Below are positions 61,429 to 64,000 of a DNA stretch of 64,000 bases, piece by piece; positions within the stretch are counted from its first letter, which is position 1, and the number at the start of each line of letters is the position of its first letter. The stretch covers positions 400,777 to 464,776 of the forward strand of contig NZ_JACHXU010000003.1 of NCBI RefSeq assembly GCF_014192335.1, read 5' to 3'. The translations under genes and the position numbers were made by a program. This stretch comes from Aporhodopirellula rubra. Lineage in GTDB: Bacteria; Planctomycetota; Planctomycetia; Pirellulales; Pirellulaceae. The notes beneath the pieces were generated by a model that saw nothing but the letters and a program-made list of their open reading frames with translations, was not told the origin of the DNA and searched no databases.

Positions 61429-62622
61429 ATGCCTCAACCCACTCCGTTGTCCACCTTGCTTCGCGTGATTCCCAACGAGCTACTCAAGAAGTGGTTCCAT
61501 GATCATATTCCTGGACCGTTCGATATCCCATGGGAAACAATGAGTGAGAACGACATCGAACCCATGATCGTGCATCTGGATGAATTGCCATCGAGTATTC
61601 GCAAAGATGCGGAGATTGATCTTCGGACCATTCGTTCGTTCGCCAGTGAAGCGGGAATGCGGGCGATCGAGGATACGGCACGGATGCACGGAGAGCCCGA
61701 ATTGATGTCTCGCATTCCCGATGGACTCAATCTTAACGGACGTGCGATGTGGGTCCGTTTGCACGAGTGGGAGATCCTTCACGCCGCAACCACGCTCCTG
61801 CATTTGGAAGAAGCGACATTCTGGAGGAAAAGAAACGGAGTGCCGTCCAACGTCGAAATCGCCGGAGATGCCGCGGAGCAGCTTGGTAACGCAGTGTCCA
61901 ACATGTTACGTGAGGAAGGACGAGGCCAACACGTCACCGTCGAACGACTTGAAAACAATGGCATCGTCTATTTCATCGTCCATCCCGACGACTTCGTTCG
62001 CAGCGATAACACACACGACGATCAGGGCCGCTTGGCGACTGTGTCGATTCGGCCGACCCTGGACATCATCTTCGCCTATGACCGGCACGCCGGATCGTTT
62101 GAACTCTGTGCGAGCCTACCGAAAGCCCACAAAGAGCGACTCGAGCCGATCTTCTCGCGTACGGTGCTTGGTTGGCAACTGCCACCCTACGAGGACGAAA
62201 GCGGTTACTACATCGATCACTTGAAAGATCCGAACACGCCACTTCCGACCGATCCGGCAGACCAAATCCGTGTGCGTATTGAAGAGATCAAGATGTTCAA
62301 TCCATCGACCCGTCGTCGGATTTCAACGGACATCAACAAACACGACGAAAACGACACGATCCACCGTGCGATCGATGAGGAGCTGCGGTCGTCGCATGAT
62401 GTGCTTGCTAACTTCAGCGTGAATTCCGTCGGCATCCGATTTGTGTTCCCGGCCACACGGTATGCCCGAGCCGGCGGCCGGATCATTCGTATCACTCCCG
62501 GCAGTTGCAACCTGCGGAGCCTGACGCCGGACCGTGCCGAGATTGTCCAGAAGCACCTTCGTATGTGGGGAGTCGACGATGCGCCGACGGACGAGCCCAA
62601 TCTGGTCTCGGTGGGAGCTTAG
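61429..62622 (+). CDS. Hypothetical protein after LexA-like gene, 397 aa
   Basis: No family recognised. Mixed alpha-beta; notable stretches are WVRLHEWEILHAATTLLHLEE, VSIRPTLDIIFAYDRHAGSFEL and RYARAGGRIIRITPGS. The next gene overlaps its end by 44 nt, so the two are a translational unit. It may be part of an integration or control module. Confidence 0.75.
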   Translation: MPQPTPLSTLLRVIPNELLKKWFHDHIPGPFDIPWETMSENDIEPMIVHLDELPSSIRKDAEIDLRTIRSFASEAGMRAIEDTARMHGEPELMSRIPDGLNLNGRAMWVRLHEWEILHAATTLLHLEEATFWRKRNGVPSNVEIAGDAAEQLGNAVSNMLREEGRGQHVTVERLENNGIVYFIVHPDDFVRSDNTHDDQGRLATVSIRPTLDIIFAYDRHAGSFELCASLPKAHKERLEPIFSRTVLGWQLPPYEDESGYYIDHLKDPNTPLPTDPADQIRVRIEEIKMFNPSTRRRISTDINKHDENDTIHRAIDEELRSSHDVLANFSVNSVGIRFVFPATRYARAGGRIIRITPGSCNLRSLTPDRAEIVQKHLRMWGVDDAPTDEPNLVSVGA

Positions 62623-63502
62623 CCCGCCGGCGTTCACCATTCGTGACGCCAAACTATTTCATCAAGACCATTTCGCTGCCTTTCGTCGCCATCGATTGGT
62701 CAAACCGACCACGCCGACGACTGAACTGCAATGCAGAGATTGTGGCGAGCATCAGTCGGTCATCTATACAACCGATCGTGAAGGTGGTCGGCACGGCTTT
62801 ATCGTCTGCGAGCGTTGTGGTCCGGCAGAGGTGCATCCAGAATCGCTGAACCAGTTCGTCTTCGATACCGAGCCGCTACTAGAACATCTCTTTGCCGATA
62901 CACGACTCACGATCAAACTCATCGACTCGGATCTCTTATGGCATATCGGCAGACGAACCTTCGATGGGAAAAGTCGCGAGTTGCTATTTCTGCGTTGTTT
63001 GAGGGCAAAGAACGAAACAAGTATCGTCGAACAGCTTGGCCGCCGAAAACGATCACTGGTTTTCATGCCACTAGCCCGCTCTGCAGCGAGACTGGACACG
63101 ATGGTCCCCAGCTTGGTCATCGGGATTCAGGACGTTGTCGAATTCTCGGAAGACGGCTTGCGAATCGACTGGGAGACCGTCGAAGATCGCCTGATCGAAT
63201 TCAGTGAATTCAAAAATCCAAAACCCAAGCCGCAGCCACGTCGATCGTCGCGCACTGCGAAAATCGAACTACTGGTTCAAGAATTGACGCAACATTTGCG
63301 AATTGCTGCGGATCATGCTCACGCATCCGGCGAACTGCTTCCTCGTCCGACGCAACAAGAGCTCGCTCGACGGACCGGAATGTCAAAGTCCGATGTCAGT
63401 CGCTGCATGAAAGACGCGTCTGCCAATCAGCTGCGACTGCTTTGGCAAACGGCGGATGACCTGGATGCCCTCCTGCGTTTGCCACGCAGACAACTTCGCT
63501 AA
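62579..63502 (+). CDS. Zinc-ribbon and HTH protein, 307 aa
   Basis: CRDCGEHQSVIYTTDREGG and FIVCERCGP form a four-Cys zinc ribbon at about residues 45-80. Near the C-terminus TQQELARRTGMSKSDVSRCMKD is an HTH. The middle is alpha-beta and unknown. ATG 62579 is the first reasonable start after the upstream gene; an ATG at 62534 is also in frame. Probably DNA-binding partner of the 397-aa protein. Confidence 0.65.
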   Translation: MRRRTSPIWSRWELSPPAFTIRDAKLFHQDHFAAFRRHRLVKPTTPTTELQCRDCGEHQSVIYTTDREGGRHGFIVCERCGPAEVHPESLNQFVFDTEPLLEHLFADTRLTIKLIDSDLLWHIGRRTFDGKSRELLFLRCLRAKNETSIVEQLGRRKRSLVFMPLARSAARLDTMVPSLVIGIQDVVEFSEDGLRIDWETVEDRLIEFSEFKNPKPKPQPRRSSRTAKIELLVQELTQHLRIAADHAHASGELLPRPTQQELARRTGMSKSDVSRCMKDASANQLRLLWQTADDLDALLRLPRRQLR

Positions 63503-63610
63503 ATCTTTCTTTTCGATTGGCTCCGACTTTCAGATCCAGAACTTGGAAGGTCTGGGGATAGAGCGGTGTGTTAACCGCATGTTCCCATTTCTCACTTCTA
63601 GGTTCTGCCC

Positions 63611-63799
63611 GTGCGAAATACCAATCCGAAATCTGACTCCGACGAAACACGATGGAGGCGTCGCGAAATCGTCGACCTGCTGACTCGTGCCATCATTTGT
63701 CACCATCGAGTTACCGCAATTTCCGGGAACTCTGAAGAATCTGACGGCGATGCCCAAGCCGATGGCTTGATCGAATCGGAAAACGATCGCTCTCTGTGA
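63611..63799 (+). CDS. Small protein before DUF2924 remnant, 62 aa
   Basis: GTG start; contains RRREIVDLLTRAIICHHR, an amphipathic helix of the sort found in short genes that precede DUF2924/serine-recombinase loci. The reverse-strand frame over the same DNA is not preferred. Low certainty. Confidence 0.4.
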   Translation: MRNTNPKSDSDETRWRRREIVDLLTRAIICHHRVTAISGNSEESDGDAQADGLIESENDRSL

Positions 63800-63854
63800 C
63801 TGGGCCACGGTAAACACACCCGGCACTTTCCTATTTCGACTCATGGAGAGCAAT

Positions 63855-63941
63855 ATGAGCAACCCATTGGGCCAAGAATTGGCCGCGCTGCGCCGAATGT
63901 CGGTTAGGACTTGTTCGGAAATAACTTCGGCAATCTTGTAG
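63855..63941 (+). pseudogene. Truncated DUF2924-like gene
   Basis: Begins MSNPLGQELAALRRMSVR, the N-terminal helix of DUF2924 proteins, then leaves the family at codon 19 and stops after 28 residues. The break coincides with a sequence change (from about 63907) that leads to an unrelated start at 63975, consistent with a mobile element inserted in the gene. GGAG lies upstream of the ATG. Confidence 0.55.
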
Positions 63942-64000
63942 AATCGAGGCATCTCGATTCCACGGAGGCCAACGATGAAGGACGTTTACGGACAGGACAT
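63905..64000 (+). mobile_element. Probable left end of an insertion sequence
   Basis: DNA after the DUF2924 break carries a new gene start (ATG at 63975 with GGAGG upstream, MKDVYGQD...), cut by the window edge. The position inside a broken recombination gene suggests an insertion sequence; the transposase family cannot be read. Confidence 0.35.

Noticed and set aside
63530..63952. A 140-aa minus-strand frame
   Set aside because: It overlaps the start of the DUF2924 remnant and the small plus-strand gene and shows no domain-like pattern.
1..64000. tRNA or rRNA genes and tRNA attachment sites
   Set aside because: No cloverleaf-like sequence, CCA-type end or rRNA segment was recognised by eye; a dedicated search would be needed to exclude them.

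Overview
The window looks like a planctomycete chromosome (Pirellulales-like; inferred from the style of the small hypothetical proteins, a very long Ser-rich virion-type protein and a DUF2924-type integration remnant). No rRNA or tRNA was seen. It holds a two-part antiviral island followed by a nearly complete prophage or phage-like element.

Defence island (1-16.5 kb). On the minus strand is a type I restriction-modification operon, hsdM-hsdS-hsdR, with hsdR cut by the left window edge. Three extra cistrons sit between hsdS and hsdR: a 37-codon micro-ORF coupled by ATGA overlaps at both ends, a DUF262-DUF1524 (GmrSD-like) protein and a second large DUF262 protein. A small XRE regulator precedes hsdM. 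Divergently, on the plus strand, is a tight five-gene operon: a ribbon-helix-helix-like protein, a nucleoside-2-deoxyribosyltransferase-like domain fused to an HTH, an ImmA/IrrE metallopeptidase, a SIR2-APAZ NADase and a short Argonaute with a degenerate PIWI site. The last two genes are a SPARSA system. The three upstream genes look like a dedicated regulatory or sensing module.

Phage-like element (about 16.5-63.5 kb). The minus strand, read right to left, carries terminase, [arsR-rhodanese-pstSCAB cargo], small gpW-position proteins, portal, protease-capsid fusion, decoration proteins, an envelope/lysis-like trio, head-tail joining proteins, tail tube, tail chaperone-like proteins, tape measure, distal proteins including a 901-aa Ser-rich protein, then three glycosyltransferase-type proteins, a radical SAM protein and a Pro-rich protein. 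The plus strand at 45.6-50 kb carries small early-type genes served by four copies of a 38-bp promoter-like module and separated by terminator hairpins. The minus strand at 50-60 kb is replication and recombination: a ParB-like/DNA methyltransferase fusion, prim-pol/helicase, DEAD-type helicase, RusA, DUF669, a Sak4-like ATPase and a sigma factor. A LexA-like repressor and an integration-type module broken by a probable insertion sequence close the window.

How it may work together. The LexA-like repressor and its duplicated operators probably control lysogeny. The phage sigma factor may read a 22-bp motif found next to its own gene and again upstream of the head genes. The glycosyltransferases sit directly beside the Ser-rich protein and may decorate it. 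The full phosphate-type transporter inside the packaging module is unusual phage cargo. Functions come from motifs read by eye; no database search was possible.
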